From Clostridium sp. BSD9I1 (GTDB taxonomy: Bacteria; Bacillota; Clostridia; Clostridiales; Clostridiaceae): DNA of 64,000 bases. Both the position numbers and the translations under genes were made by a program. The stretch covers positions 186,001 through 250,000 of the forward strand of contig NZ_FYAM01000006.1 in assembly GCF_900185645.1 (NCBI RefSeq), written 5' to 3'. Within the stretch, counting starts at the first letter, position 1, and the number at the start of each line of letters is the position of its first letter. The notes beneath the pieces are model-generated. The model made no database searches and was not told the origin of the DNA. It was given only the letters and a program-made list of their open reading frames with translations. Of the stretch, positions 26,363 to 35,540 are shown piece by piece.

Positions 26363-29300
26363 AAGACTTAAGATAAGGGGATTAAATAGCTTTATAGAAG
26401 AGCAGGATATTTATTTTGATCAGCTTGTGGAAAGAGGGCTTTTTGGAATATTTGGACCCACAGGAAGTGGTAAATCCACAATATTAGATGCTATAACCTT
26501 ATCTTTGTATGGTTCAATTGCTAGAGGAAGTAATGAGTACATAAACAGCTTTTCAGAAGATATGTATGTATACTATGAGTTTCAGGTGATGAATGAAGGC
26601 CAAAGAAAAACTTACAGCGTGGAGAGAATTATAAAAAGAGAGAAAAAGGATAGAAGTAAATATAAAACTTCATCCTCAAGATTGGTATATATTAAAGATG
26701 ATGAAAGGGAAATAGTAGCCGAAGGGGTTAGGAGTGTAGAGGAAAGTATAAAATCCATAATAGGCCTTACATTAGATGATTTTACTCGTTCTGTGGTTCT
26801 TCCCCAGGGTAAGTTTAGTGAATTTCTAAAGCTTACTGGAAGAGAAAGACGTGATATGCTTGAGAGAATATTCCTTCTTGAAAGTTACGGGAAAAATCTT
26901 TCGGAGAAGATAAAAAAGGTTAGGGTTAAGACATATACAAAGCTTCAGCAGCTTGAGGGTCAACTTAAAAGTTTTGAAGGAATATCAAAGGAAAAATATG
27001 ATTATTTAAAAGAAAAAATGGATTTGCTTCATGTGGAAGAAAAAAAGTTAAGTATGGATAAATCCTCTGCTGAAAATCAGTATGAAAAATATAAGAGAAT
27101 TTGGGAGCTTCAAAAAGAGCTTAATGGGTATTTAGGAAAGCTTCAAATTATTAAAGAAAAAGAGGAAGAAATAAACTTAAAAAAACATAAATGGGATAGG
27201 GGCATAAGATCTTCTAAAGTAAAACCATTCCTTGAAAGTGTAATAGATACAGAAGAAAAGCTGGAAAAGAATAAAGTTAACATAGAAAGCTTAGGTACAC
27301 AACTTAATTTAAAGGAAGTAATCCTAAAGGAATTAGAAGATAAATATAATTATGCACTGGAAGAAAAAAACTGCAAACTGCCGATTTTAATTAAAAAGGA
27401 ATCAGATCTTTTAATAGCTAAAGATAGGCGGGAAAAGTTAAATATTATAATAAAAGATAGAGATGCGCTGCAAATAGAATGGAAAAAACGAGCAGCTGAA
27501 AAAAGTTTAAATGAAGATGAACTAAAAAAGACAAATAAAGATACAGAGCTTATAAAATTAAACATTGAAAGTTTGGAAGAGGGTATAAGCAGCTTAAAAG
27601 TTCAAGGTGAGTTTAAAGAAAAGGTACAAGAAGGAGCTTTAAAGGAGAGGGAACTAAAGGAGTTATCTAAAAGACTCCAAGATGTAAAGGATAAGTTGAA
27701 TTTGAAAATAGATGAGTTTAAAAAGTTTACTGATGATTATGATGTTTCAAAGAAGAAGGAAGAAGAATTACTTCAAGCATTAAGCTTATTCGAAAAGGAA
27801 ATGCAGGAACTTGAAAATTTAAATCCTGGAGATGAAAGTGCTTTATTATCTTTAAAGGAAAAAAGATATTTAAAAAATCAAAAACTTGAAGAAGTGCTAA
27901 AACAACAAGGAAAGAAATTTGAGCTAGAAGGTAAATTGAAGCCTTTTATAGAACAGAGAGCTTTACTAGAAAATATATTGGAAAAGCTTATGGCAAATCT
28001 TAATATAAAGGAAAATGAACTTAAAAACATTAAAAATGATATAGAAAAATATAAAAAGAAAAATATGGCATCTATTTTAGCTAGGGAAATTGAAGAGGGA
28101 GAGGCTTGCCCGGTGTGCGGTTCCATTCACCATCCATCTTTAGCAGGAAGCACTTCTTTGGATAAATTAGACTATTTATCTAATACAGAGGAGGAGCTTA
28201 AGGAAATAGTTAATCTTTTACAAAATGATAAAATGAAAGTTGAAGGACAATTGTTTCAAGTTAAGCTTAAGGAAGATAATATAAATGAGCAGTTAAGAGA
28301 ATATATAAGTAATTTAAAGGATGTAAAAATCGAAGAAATTCAGCATGAATTAAATAAGCTTAATGATAAGGTTCAAGATTTGGATAAATCTATTAAGGAA
28401 TATAAATCTAAAAAAGAAATAATAGAAAATAAAATAAATGGACTAAAAGAAGAAAAGTTAACTGTTGAAAAATCAATAATCACATTGGAGGGAAAGATTA
28501 ACTCTTCTAAAGTTTCCATAGATGAAATTAACTCTGAAATTAATGGCTTGAAGGAAATGCATATAAAGCTAAAAGAGCAGTGGAGTAATAGTATAAATGA
28601 ATTAAATGTAGAAAGCTTAATAAAGGAATTAGAAAACATAAATAAAAAAGATAAGGAAAGAGAAAGTAAGGAAGTTTTACTTAAAGAAGAAAGAAATAAA
28701 TTAGAAAATTTTCAAGCTAAAAAGAGTGAGTTAGAAGTTAAATTAAACCAAATTAAAAATGCAATGAGCGTTATAACTCAAAGTGGATTGGAAAAAACAT
28801 ACTTTATAAAGGGTGAAGAGGCAGAAATAAATAGGTTTTCTGAGGGAAGAAATATTGAGGAATATATAAAAGAGGTAAAAAGCAAAATAGAGCTTATAAA
28901 TAAAGTTGAAAAGGAGCTTAGAGAGTCTCTTGAAAAGGAAAAAACTGAAAAACAGCTTATTCAAGAAAGAAAATGGGGAGAAGAGCAGTTAAGAGAAAGC
29001 CTTAATGAATCTTTAAAAAGCTATCAGTTAAAATTAAATGAATCCCTTATAGAAAATGAATTTGTAACCCTAGGAGATGTTAGAGATTCTTTAGTGGAAG
29101 TTAAGGAAATGGAAAGGCTAAAAAATGCCATTGAATCATTTGAGGAAGAGTTTAAAAATACCATAAATAACATAGAGAGAGTTAATGAAAGGCTAAATGG
29201 AGAAAGCATTGAAGAAGAAAAGTGGCTTGAGATTATACAGAATAAAGAGGAAAAATCGAAACTTTTAACCTTAAAGATAAAGGAAATAGCTGCTTTGGAG

Positions 29301-29888
29301 AAAGAACTTCAAGACATGGAAAAAGCACTAAAAAGTGTTGAGGATTTATTAGAAATTCAAAAGAAAATAAAGCATAAATTAAGTCTTATTCAAGACATAG
29401 AAAAGCTAGTGGAAGGGAATAAATTTGTGGAGTTTGTAGCAACACATCATCTAAAGTATATAGCCTTGGAATCATCCAAGAGACTTAAGGAAATAACAGG
29501 AGATAGATATGCACTTCAGCTTGACCCAAATAGCAATTTTGTCATAAGAGATGATAATAATGGTGGAAGCATAAGAAGCACAGCTACACTTTCAGGGGGG
29601 GAGACCTTCGTTACATCACTTGCCCTTGCGCTTGCATTATCTTCTCAGATTCAGTTAAAGGGAAGTACACCGCTTGAGTTTTTCTTCTTAGACGAGGGAT
29701 TTGGAACTTTGGATAATACTCTTTTAGAAGTTGTTATGACATCTCTTGAAAGATTAAGAAGCAATAAATTAAGTGTAGGAATAATAAGCCATGTGGAAGA
29801 GCTTAAAAATAGAGTACCTGTAAAACTTATAGTAGAGCCTCCAGTATCGGGAATCGGTGGAAGTAAGGTAAGAATTGAGTACAGCTAG
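26352..29888 (+). CDS. sbcC: Exonuclease subunit SbcC (Rad50-like ATPase)
   Basis: SMC-like ATPase partner of SbcD. The 1178 residues begin MKPKRLKIRGLNSF. Walker A is GPTGSGKST (about residues 34-42). Two long Lys/Glu-rich coiled coils flank a zinc hook CPVCGS near residue 586. At the C-terminus are the signature LSGGETFVTSLALALALS and Walker B FFLDEGFGTLD. The ATG at 26352 lies nine bases after GGGAG; the ATG at 26343 directly abuts that site and is less likely. It forms one operon with sbcD. Confidence 0.95.
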   Translation: MKPKRLKIRGLNSFIEEQDIYFDQLVERGLFGIFGPTGSGKSTILDAITLSLYGSIARGSNEYINSFSEDMYVYYEFQVMNEGQRKTYSVERIIKREKKDRSKYKTSSSRLVYIKDDEREIVAEGVRSVEESIKSIIGLTLDDFTRSVVLPQGKFSEFLKLTGRERRDMLERIFLLESYGKNLSEKIKKVRVKTYTKLQQLEGQLKSFEGISKEKYDYLKEKMDLLHVEEKKLSMDKSSAENQYEKYKRIWELQKELNGYLGKLQIIKEKEEEINLKKHKWDRGIRSSKVKPFLESVIDTEEKLEKNKVNIESLGTQLNLKEVILKELEDKYNYALEEKNCKLPILIKKESDLLIAKDRREKLNIIIKDRDALQIEWKKRAAEKSLNEDELKKTNKDTELIKLNIESLEEGISSLKVQGEFKEKVQEGALKERELKELSKRLQDVKDKLNLKIDEFKKFTDDYDVSKKKEEELLQALSLFEKEMQELENLNPGDESALLSLKEKRYLKNQKLEEVLKQQGKKFELEGKLKPFIEQRALLENILEKLMANLNIKENELKNIKNDIEKYKKKNMASILAREIEEGEACPVCGSIHHPSLAGSTSLDKLDYLSNTEEELKEIVNLLQNDKMKVEGQLFQVKLKEDNINEQLREYISNLKDVKIEEIQHELNKLNDKVQDLDKSIKEYKSKKEIIENKINGLKEEKLTVEKSIITLEGKINSSKVSIDEINSEINGLKEMHIKLKEQWSNSINELNVESLIKELENINKKDKERESKEVLLKEERNKLENFQAKKSELEVKLNQIKNAMSVITQSGLEKTYFIKGEEAEINRFSEGRNIEEYIKEVKSKIELINKVEKELRESLEKEKTEKQLIQERKWGEEQLRESLNESLKSYQLKLNESLIENEFVTLGDVRDSLVEVKEMERLKNAIESFEEEFKNTINNIERVNERLNGESIEEEKWLEIIQNKEEKSKLLTLKIKEIAALEKELQDMEKALKSVEDLLEIQKKIKHKLSLIQDIEKLVEGNKFVEFVATHHLKYIALESSKRLKEITGDRYALQLDPNSNFVIRDDNNGGSIRSTATLSGGETFVTSLALALALSSQIQLKGSTPLEFFFLDEGFGTLDNTLLEVVMTSLERLRSNKLSVGIISHVEELKNRVPVKLIVEPPVSGIGGSKVRIEYS

Positions 29889-29889
29889 A

Positions 29890-29985
29890 TTTTTAATGTT
29901 GAATTTGGAGTATGGGATTTACATGCAGGAAGTCAGTTCACTGCTTTTTAAAATGTAAATCCTATACTATATCCACCATTAAAAA
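29890..29985. repeat. 96-base imperfect inverted repeat between convergent genes
   Basis: The left arm, 29890-29924, starts TTTTTAATG and ends GGGATTTACAT. The right arm, 29950-29985, reads ATGTAAATCC and ends CATTAAAAA. The arms match over about 35 bases with a few mismatches. The centre holds an inner GCAG/CTGC pair. It could be a large bidirectional terminator or a MITE-like element. It has no coding frame. Confidence 0.6.
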
Positions 29986-30042
29986 CGTGCAATTTTTATA
30001 GAGATTAGTGATTGCAACGTAGGACCTAGGATTTAAAAGGAA

Positions 30043-30843
30043 TTATTTTTTTTCATGAATTTTCTCCATTATATCCTTCAACACTCCATTAAATTTTTTA
30101 GATTTAAATTCAGGGAAGGCATTGCGGATTCTTGAAGATCTCTTGATAGCTTTAGATATTATATACTCATATCTAGTTTTTAATTCAGCTATTAAATCCT
30201 CTGAGTTAGCATCAATTTGTTTGTTCCTTCTTAGTGATTTTATATGAAAGTTTAAATTTTCAAGCCTCTCTTTTAGTTCTAAGTTTATATTGTGAAGTTC
30301 TTTAAATAATGAATGCATATGAATTACCTCTATTAAAGTAGCTGTAAAATCTGCTATAAAATATGCAAGTAATGCAGAAAAAAACCAAGTCCCAATTGGG
30401 AAAGGAATCCACCTTATAATAAAGTCTACAGTTGGATGAATTATTTTTAATATAAAAATTGAAAGTAATCCCCAATATATTGAGAATTCCAAACAAATTC
30501 TACCCTTTATATTATATTTTCTATTGTTATAATCCCACCAACTACTATGAAATAAGGTTTCTAAAATATATCCGGTAAAGTATTCTAAAAGTGAAGTGAG
30601 TATAATAGAAAATATAAATAGCGTAAATACATTATTCATAAAGGGCCTTAGAAATATTATCAAAAATACAGTTCCGAAGCCATAAATAGGACAAAAGGGC
30701 CCGTTTAAGAACCCCCTATTTATAAAACAGCCATTTTTAATGGTAGCATATATAGTTTCTAAAACCCAACCTAAAAAAGCATATACAGTAAAGCATAAAA
30801 ATAGATAATAAATATTATGGTTTATTAAATTTAGCTCATTCAT
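30043..30843 (-). CDS. CmpB-type putative ABC transporter permease family membrane protein
   Basis: A 266-residue integral membrane protein with about six predicted helices and a charged C-terminal coiled tail. The motif run FLGWVLETIYA, GCFINRGFLNGPFCPIYGFG and SWWDYNN is typical of the family labelled putative ABC transporter permease (CmpB/DUF1113). Its transport role has not been demonstrated. The ATG follows AAGGAGC. It lies 18 bases after the frameshifted histidine kinase on the same strand, so the two are probably cotranscribed. Confidence 0.75.
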   Translation of the reverse strand: MNELNLINHNIYYLFLCFTVYAFLGWVLETIYATIKNGCFINRGFLNGPFCPIYGFGTVFLIIFLRPFMNNVFTLFIFSIILTSLLEYFTGYILETLFHSSWWDYNNRKYNIKGRICLEFSIYWGLLSIFILKIIHPTVDFIIRWIPFPIGTWFFSALLAYFIADFTATLIEVIHMHSLFKELHNINLELKERLENLNFHIKSLRRNKQIDANSEDLIAELKTRYEYIISKAIKRSSRIRNAFPEFKSKKFNGVLKDIMEKIHEKK

Positions 30844-30861
30844 AAATAGCTCCTTGTAGGA

Positions 30862-32201
30862 TTATTTATATATATCCGAGAATTCTATGTTTATTCTTTC
30901 AACTAAGTTATCGCCTAAATTATTTTCATACGTGTTAATTTTTTCACTTGTGAGTATTGCAGGAAGTGTGATTATAAATTCACAGCCCTGGCCAAATGTG
31001 CTTTTAACATCTATCTTTCCACCGTGAAGCTCGACTAAAGATTTTACTAAGGAAAGGCCTATGCCACTGCCGTCTTTATTTCTTTCTAAAGTTCTATCCA
31101 CTTGAGAAAATCTTTCAAATATAAGCTCTAACTTATCCTCGGGAATGCCAACTCCAGTATCTTTCACATATAACTTAACTTTATCGCCTAAATCCTTTAA
31201 GGTAACCATAATGCAGCCGCCGGGATTAGTGAATTTTAATGCATTGGATATTAAGTTTAATACTATTCTCTCGATTTTTTCAGGATCACAGGATATTATC
31301 TTTTCTTCTACATCTGTATCGAATATAAGGTCAATGGATTTATCTTCTACATAACTAGCTATGGATAGTGTTATGTTTTCAACTACACTGACGATATTAT
31401 AATTGGAGCAAGATAGCTTATAATAACCAGCTTCTAATTTAGTTATATCTATTAAATTATTTATTATTTTAATAAGCCTAAATGAATTTTGCTTTATGCT
31501 ATTATAATAAATTTCTTTTTTATCATGATGCATTGAAAGTTGTCCGTGCAAATCCATAGTTAAAAGTTGTGTAGCACTCAATATTACATTAATAGGAGTT
31601 CTAAGTTCGTGAGATATGTTTGCAAAAAATTCTGTTTTCATTTTATCTATTTCTTGAAGCTTTTTAAGAAGTTTATCTTCTTCCTCTATTTTTTCAGATA
31701 ATTCCTTTAAAAGTTCCTTGTCTGTTACATCTTTCACCAGTATCAAAGTCCAATTTTCATTTTTTTTCTGAGATGGACAAAATTCTATTTCAACCTTTCT
31801 AAGAATACCTTGGCTGTTTGTAAATTTATGACAAAAAGAGTATAGAGGAGTGGAATCATAAGATTCAGAAGGTAAATACTTATTCATAGTTTTATTTTCA
31901 ACAAACCATTCAATATCTGGAATCTTCTCCAAAAAGGAAAAGCCTTGAAAAGGCATGAGTCTACTACATCTCTTTTATGCATCCCTGTAATTTTACTCAT
32001 GGTCTTGTTCCAAATAATTATATTAAAGTTTTCATCTATGACAGTAATGCCCACATTTGTATGTATTAGAAGTGATTCTAAAAGAGAAGCATTAAATTTA
32101 TCCATTAAAAAGTTGGATGATACTACTTCTATAACATCATCATTGGAAGGCATGCTTGAATTTAAATATGTCTTATTTTTAGAATTTTGTACCTTCAACA
32201 T
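30862..32201 (-). pseudogene. PAS-domain sensor histidine kinase, interrupted by a -1 frameshift
   Basis: Two overlapping frames form one kinase of about 446 residues. The first (32201 down to 31884) starts after GAAGGGAG and encodes a PAS domain (TNVGITVIDENFNIIIWNK). The second resumes the same PAS domain at FLEKIPDIEWF, then HisKA (FFANISHELRTPIN) and HATPase (NLISNALKFT, DTGVGIP, GSGIGLSLV). Adding one base to the A5 run at 31931-31935 (T5 on the coding strand) restores a single continuous frame. Real inactivation, phase variation at the homopolymer and a sequencing error are all possible. No transmembrane segment and no response regulator are adjacent. Confidence 0.75.
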
Positions 32202-32408
32202 GAATAATTAACTCCCTTCATAAATCTAAATCCGCTAAATATACTTAAGTATTCTATAAAAGTGCAAAAAATCCTTCATTTAAACTTATATAATATCAAA
32301 AAACTATGTATTTTTATAAGACATTATTTGCAATGGACTACAATAAGTGCTATATTTTTATTAGTTTGATAATATTAAATGTATTTATAAGTAATATTAG
32401 AGGTGAAA

Positions 32409-33005
32409 GTGTTGAATATATATCTTTTAAGGCATGGAGAAACAGAGCAAAATTCAAAAGGATTTTACTATGGTAACTTAGATGTAGATATTACAAATAA
32501 GGGAATAAATCAAATAGAGTATATAAGTAATGAAATTAAAAATATACACTTTGATAAAATATATGTAAGCAATATGAAAAGAGCAATATCTACTGCAAGT
32601 ATTGTATCAAAAGATAAGGATATACTGTGTATAAAAGATAAAAGATTAAATGAAATGAATCTAGGAGTATTTGAAGGAAAAAGCTATGAGCATATACAAA
32701 GGGAATATCCTATAGAATTTCAAAAGTGGTCAGATGATTGGAAGCATTATGCGCCTCCAGATGGCGAAAGCTATGTAGAATTTTATGAAAGAGTAAAAGA
32801 ATTCTTTCAAGAAATACTGAAACTTGAAGATAAAAATGTACTTTTAGTAACTCATAGCGGGGTGATAAGATCTATACTTACTTATGTTATGGGAGAAAAT
32901 TTAGATGTATTCTGGAAATTTGGTTCAAAAAATGGTGATTTAACATTAGTGAAATATGAGTATGAAAACTTATACATAGATTTTATTATTCATGCAGATA
33001 TATAA
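32409..33005 (+). CDS. cobC: Histidine phosphatase, probable alpha-ribazole phosphatase
   Basis: A 198-residue phosphoglycerate-mutase-like phosphatase. The phospho-acceptor histidine is in LLRHGETEQN, and the second catalytic His is in VTHSGVIRS. Such enzymes remove the 5' phosphate from alpha-ribazole phosphate or adenosylcobalamin phosphate. The function is inferred from its place 19 bases upstream of cobU and then cobS. Starts are crowded: AGAGG at 32399-32403 serves GTG at 32409 (chosen) or TTG at 32412. Confidence 0.8.
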   Translation: MLNIYLLRHGETEQNSKGFYYGNLDVDITNKGINQIEYISNEIKNIHFDKIYVSNMKRAISTASIVSKDKDILCIKDKRLNEMNLGVFEGKSYEHIQREYPIEFQKWSDDWKHYAPPDGESYVEFYERVKEFFQEILKLEDKNVLLVTHSGVIRSILTYVMGENLDVFWKFGSKNGDLTLVKYEYENLYIDFIIHADI

Positions 33006-33024
33006 AGTTTAGGAGGAAGCTAGT

Positions 33025-33606
33025 ATGGAACAGGGAAAAATAATATTAGTTACAGGTGGAGCAAGAAGTGGGAAAAGCACCTTTGCAGAAAACTTATTAA
33101 ACGATAAGGATGATGTGCTATACATTGCAACATCAGTTATAACAGATGAAGAAATGCAGGATAGAGTTATAAAGCATAAGGAAAGAAGAAATCCTAAGTG
33201 GGACACTTTAGAGGGATACAAAAATCTTGCAGAGAAAATTGAAAACTTTGATAACAAATACATGCTTTTAGATTGTGTGACAGTAATGACTACAAATACA
33301 TTATTTGATCAGGAACAGGGATTACTTTCTATAGGGCTTGATAATGACTTTGATTTTATATCTATGGAGGATGTGGATAAAATAACTGCACTTTTAAAGG
33401 AAGAATTTAAAAAACTAATAGAAAAGTCACGAGAGCTCAATAGAACTTTAGTATTAGTTACAAATGAAGTTGGATGGAGCTTAGTTCCAGAGTATAAGCT
33501 TGGGAGAATATTTAGAGATACTGCAGGTTTTATAAACCAATACATAGGAAGCTTAAGTGATGAGGTTTATCTTGTATGCTGTGGACAGCCGTTGAAAATT
33601 AAATAA
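33025..33606 (+). CDS. cobU: Adenosylcobinamide kinase / guanylyltransferase
   Basis: Bifunctional 193-residue enzyme that phosphorylates adenosylcobinamide and then attaches GMP. The P-loop is GGARSGKSTFAE. The guanylylated-histidine region is KHKERRNPKWDTLEG, and LLDCVTVMTTN and TNEVGWSLVPEYKLGRIFRD are family hallmarks. The ATG follows TAGGAGGAAG. It is the middle gene of the cobC-cobU-cobS unit, which completes the nucleotide loop of cobalamin. Confidence 0.95.
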   Translation: MEQGKIILVTGGARSGKSTFAENLLNDKDDVLYIATSVITDEEMQDRVIKHKERRNPKWDTLEGYKNLAEKIENFDNKYMLLDCVTVMTTNTLFDQEQGLLSIGLDNDFDFISMEDVDKITALLKEEFKKLIEKSRELNRTLVLVTNEVGWSLVPEYKLGRIFRDTAGFINQYIGSLSDEVYLVCCGQPLKIK

Positions 33607-33656
33607 TAGATAATAGTGAATAAATATTAATTTAATTTATATTGTAGGTGAATAGG

Positions 33657-34415
33657 ATGAAAGAATATATATATGATTTTTTATTGATGGTTCAGTTTTT
33701 AACAAGGCTTCCTGTAAAAAGAAGTCTTCCTTGTGAGGCTAAAAACTTTAGAGATGGGGCAGCTATGCTTCCTTTAGTAGGATTATTAGTTGGAGGAATA
33801 CAGTGGATAGTATACTATGGCTGTATGAGGTTATTTCCTGTAGAGGTAACTACTGTTTTAACTTTAGCAGTAGGGGTACTTATAATGGGATGCCTTCACC
33901 AAGACGGATTTGGAGACATATTTGACGGTTTCTTTTCATTTAAAGGTGATAAAGATAAAATAATAGAAATAATGAAGGACAGCCGTATAGGAACCTTTGC
34001 TTCCGTAGCACTTATGTTTGATATTTTGGCAAGGTATGCAGCACTAAATTTTATAATACTTAAGGGATGGCATTTTGTAATAATAATTGCGCCAGTTATC
34101 AGTAGATGTACATTAGTATTTTTATTTTTAATAGGTAAAAATGCTAAGAAAAATGGGACAGGTAACTTGTTCATAGGCAATGTAAGTATTTGGCATTTTA
34201 TAATAAGCTTCGTTGTTACTATAGCACTTTCAATAGTGTTTATAGGAGTTAAAAGTACTATTATAGTAATTCCTGTAGCATTTATAGTTACACTACTATT
34301 TTTAAAACTTTGTAATAGCAAAATAGGGGGAATTACTGGGGATTGCTTAGGCGCTAATAATGAATTTGTGGAACTTGCAATTTTAATAGCCTTTACGGCT
34401 ATTTTAAGAGTATAA
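33657..34415 (+). CDS. cobS: Adenosylcobinamide-GDP ribazoletransferase (cobalamin synthase)
   Basis: Integral membrane enzyme that joins adenosylcobinamide-GDP with alpha-ribazole or its phosphate. The 252 residues show about six hydrophobic helices, the N-terminal QFLTRLPVKR and the catalytic acidic motif CLHQDGFGDIFDGFFS, plus GGITGDCLGANNEF near the C-terminus. The start at ATG 33657 has TAGGTG six bases upstream; the GTG at 33648 is inside that site. Ends at a hairpin facing the convergent polyprenyl synthase gene. Confidence 0.93.
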   Translation: MKEYIYDFLLMVQFLTRLPVKRSLPCEAKNFRDGAAMLPLVGLLVGGIQWIVYYGCMRLFPVEVTTVLTLAVGVLIMGCLHQDGFGDIFDGFFSFKGDKDKIIEIMKDSRIGTFASVALMFDILARYAALNFIILKGWHFVIIIAPVISRCTLVFLFLIGKNAKKNGTGNLFIGNVSIWHFIISFVVTIALSIVFIGVKSTIIVIPVAFIVTLLFLKLCNSKIGGITGDCLGANNEFVELAILIAFTAILRV

Positions 34416-34452
34416 AAAAGGGACAATATCCAATAAGGATATTGTCTCTTTC
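34414..34452. terminator. Bidirectional terminator between cobS and the prenyl synthase gene
   Basis: AAAAGGGACAATATCC (34416-34431) pairs with GGATATTGTCTCTTT (34437-34451). Six A at the left give a strong T-run for leftward transcription. The rightward T-run is weaker. Confidence 0.85.
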
Positions 34453-34465
34453 AGTTAAGTGCTTA

Positions 34466-35431
34466 TTAATATTTTCTTGTAAGAAGTTTTTCTGCAAGTT
34501 CTTTTAAAACTATCTTATAAGGATTTTCTGGAAGGCTATTTATTAATTTAAAGGCCCTTTTTGTGTATTTATCAGCAAGTTCTATTGATTTATTTACACC
34601 GTTATATTTATTTACTAACATAAATATATCTCTTATATCTTGATCTGAAAAGAAGTCTTTTTTAAAATAGGGATTAAAGTCCTTTTTATTATTTAATGCA
34701 GCATAAATAAATGGTAATGTAAATATTCCTTGTTTTATATCATTTGCTGCAGATTTTTTTATTGATTCATCTGTTCCGATATAGTCTAAAGTGTCATCTA
34801 TAATTTGGAAGGCCATTCCAATATTATGTCCTATCTTCCAGAACTTCCTAGAAAGGGCGTCGCTGCAACCACTTTCAGCAGCTCCAATATATAATGATAG
34901 TGAAAATAGTTCAGCAGTTTTACCAGAAACTCTGCTTAAGTAGCTTTTTACGGAAAGCTCAGTGTCAAATCTTGAACTCAATTGATCTATTTCGCCTAAG
35001 CAAATTCTTGACATAGAATTGCTATCTATTTTTATATTTTTAAGAGATGACATTGAGGCTAAAATCTTAAAGCAAATACAAAATAAAAAGTCACCGATAT
35101 AAACTGCATAATCTGTACCATACTTTGATTGAATTGTTGGTTGACCTCGTCTAATTTTAGAATCATCTACAATATCATCATGAACCAAAGTAGCCATGTG
35201 CATCATTTCCATTACAGCAGCTAAGGATGTAGCTTTGTTAGAATCATAGTTACCAAAATGCGAAGAGATAATCACAAATGCTGGACGCAGCATTTTTCCA
35301 CCAGAGTGAATTAAATCTCTTATGGAAGTTTCTATCTTTTTATTTTTGCATTTAGTGTTTTTCTCCATAATTGAAATTACAGAAGCCAATTCAGTTTTTA
35401 TATCTTCATATTGATTCCAGATTTTATCCAT
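34466..35431 (-). CDS. Polyprenyl diphosphate synthase (DmkB/HepT-like)
   Basis: Chain-elongating trans-prenyltransferase of 321 residues that makes the isoprenoid tail of a quinone. The first aspartate-rich motif is in LVHDDIVDDSKIRRG and the second in QIIDDTLDYIG; GGKMLRPAF binds the diphosphate. It lies downstream of the NDH-2 gene on the same strand, opposite a UbiA-type prenyltransferase. That setting matches DmkB of the Listeria extracellular electron transfer locus, which supplies the tail of demethylmenaquinone. The ATG follows GAGGACTG. A small HepS-type partner subunit is not encoded here. Confidence 0.85.
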   Translation of the reverse strand: MDKIWNQYEDIKTELASVISIMEKNTKCKNKKIETSIRDLIHSGGKMLRPAFVIISSHFGNYDSNKATSLAAVMEMMHMATLVHDDIVDDSKIRRGQPTIQSKYGTDYAVYIGDFLFCICFKILASMSSLKNIKIDSNSMSRICLGEIDQLSSRFDTELSVKSYLSRVSGKTAELFSLSLYIGAAESGCSDALSRKFWKIGHNIGMAFQIIDDTLDYIGTDESIKKSAANDIKQGIFTLPFIYAALNNKKDFNPYFKKDFFSDQDIRDIFMLVNKYNGVNKSIELADKYTKRAFKLINSLPENPYKIVLKELAEKLLTRKY

Positions 35432-35470
35432 ATAATCAGTCCTCTACATTAAATATCAACTTATAAATAG

Positions 35471-35503
35471 TTAGAAGGTAGAGTGAAACTCACTCTACCT
35501 ATT
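35471..35503 (-). terminator. Hairpin between ndh2 and the prenyl synthase gene
   Basis: GGTAGAGTG (35477-35485) pairs perfectly with CACTCTACC (35491-35499) with a 5-base loop. The minus-strand tail is only moderately T-rich, so it may be a partial terminator or a processing site within the leftward unit. Confidence 0.5.
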
Positions 35504-35540
35504 GTTAGCTTTAGTTATTTATTTTATATATTATTTTATA

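Noticed and set aside
33896-34426. Minus-strand frame of 176 codons opposite cobS
   Set aside because: It is antisense to a well-recognised gene and has no ribosome binding site; its hydrophobic look mirrors the membrane protein on the other strand.
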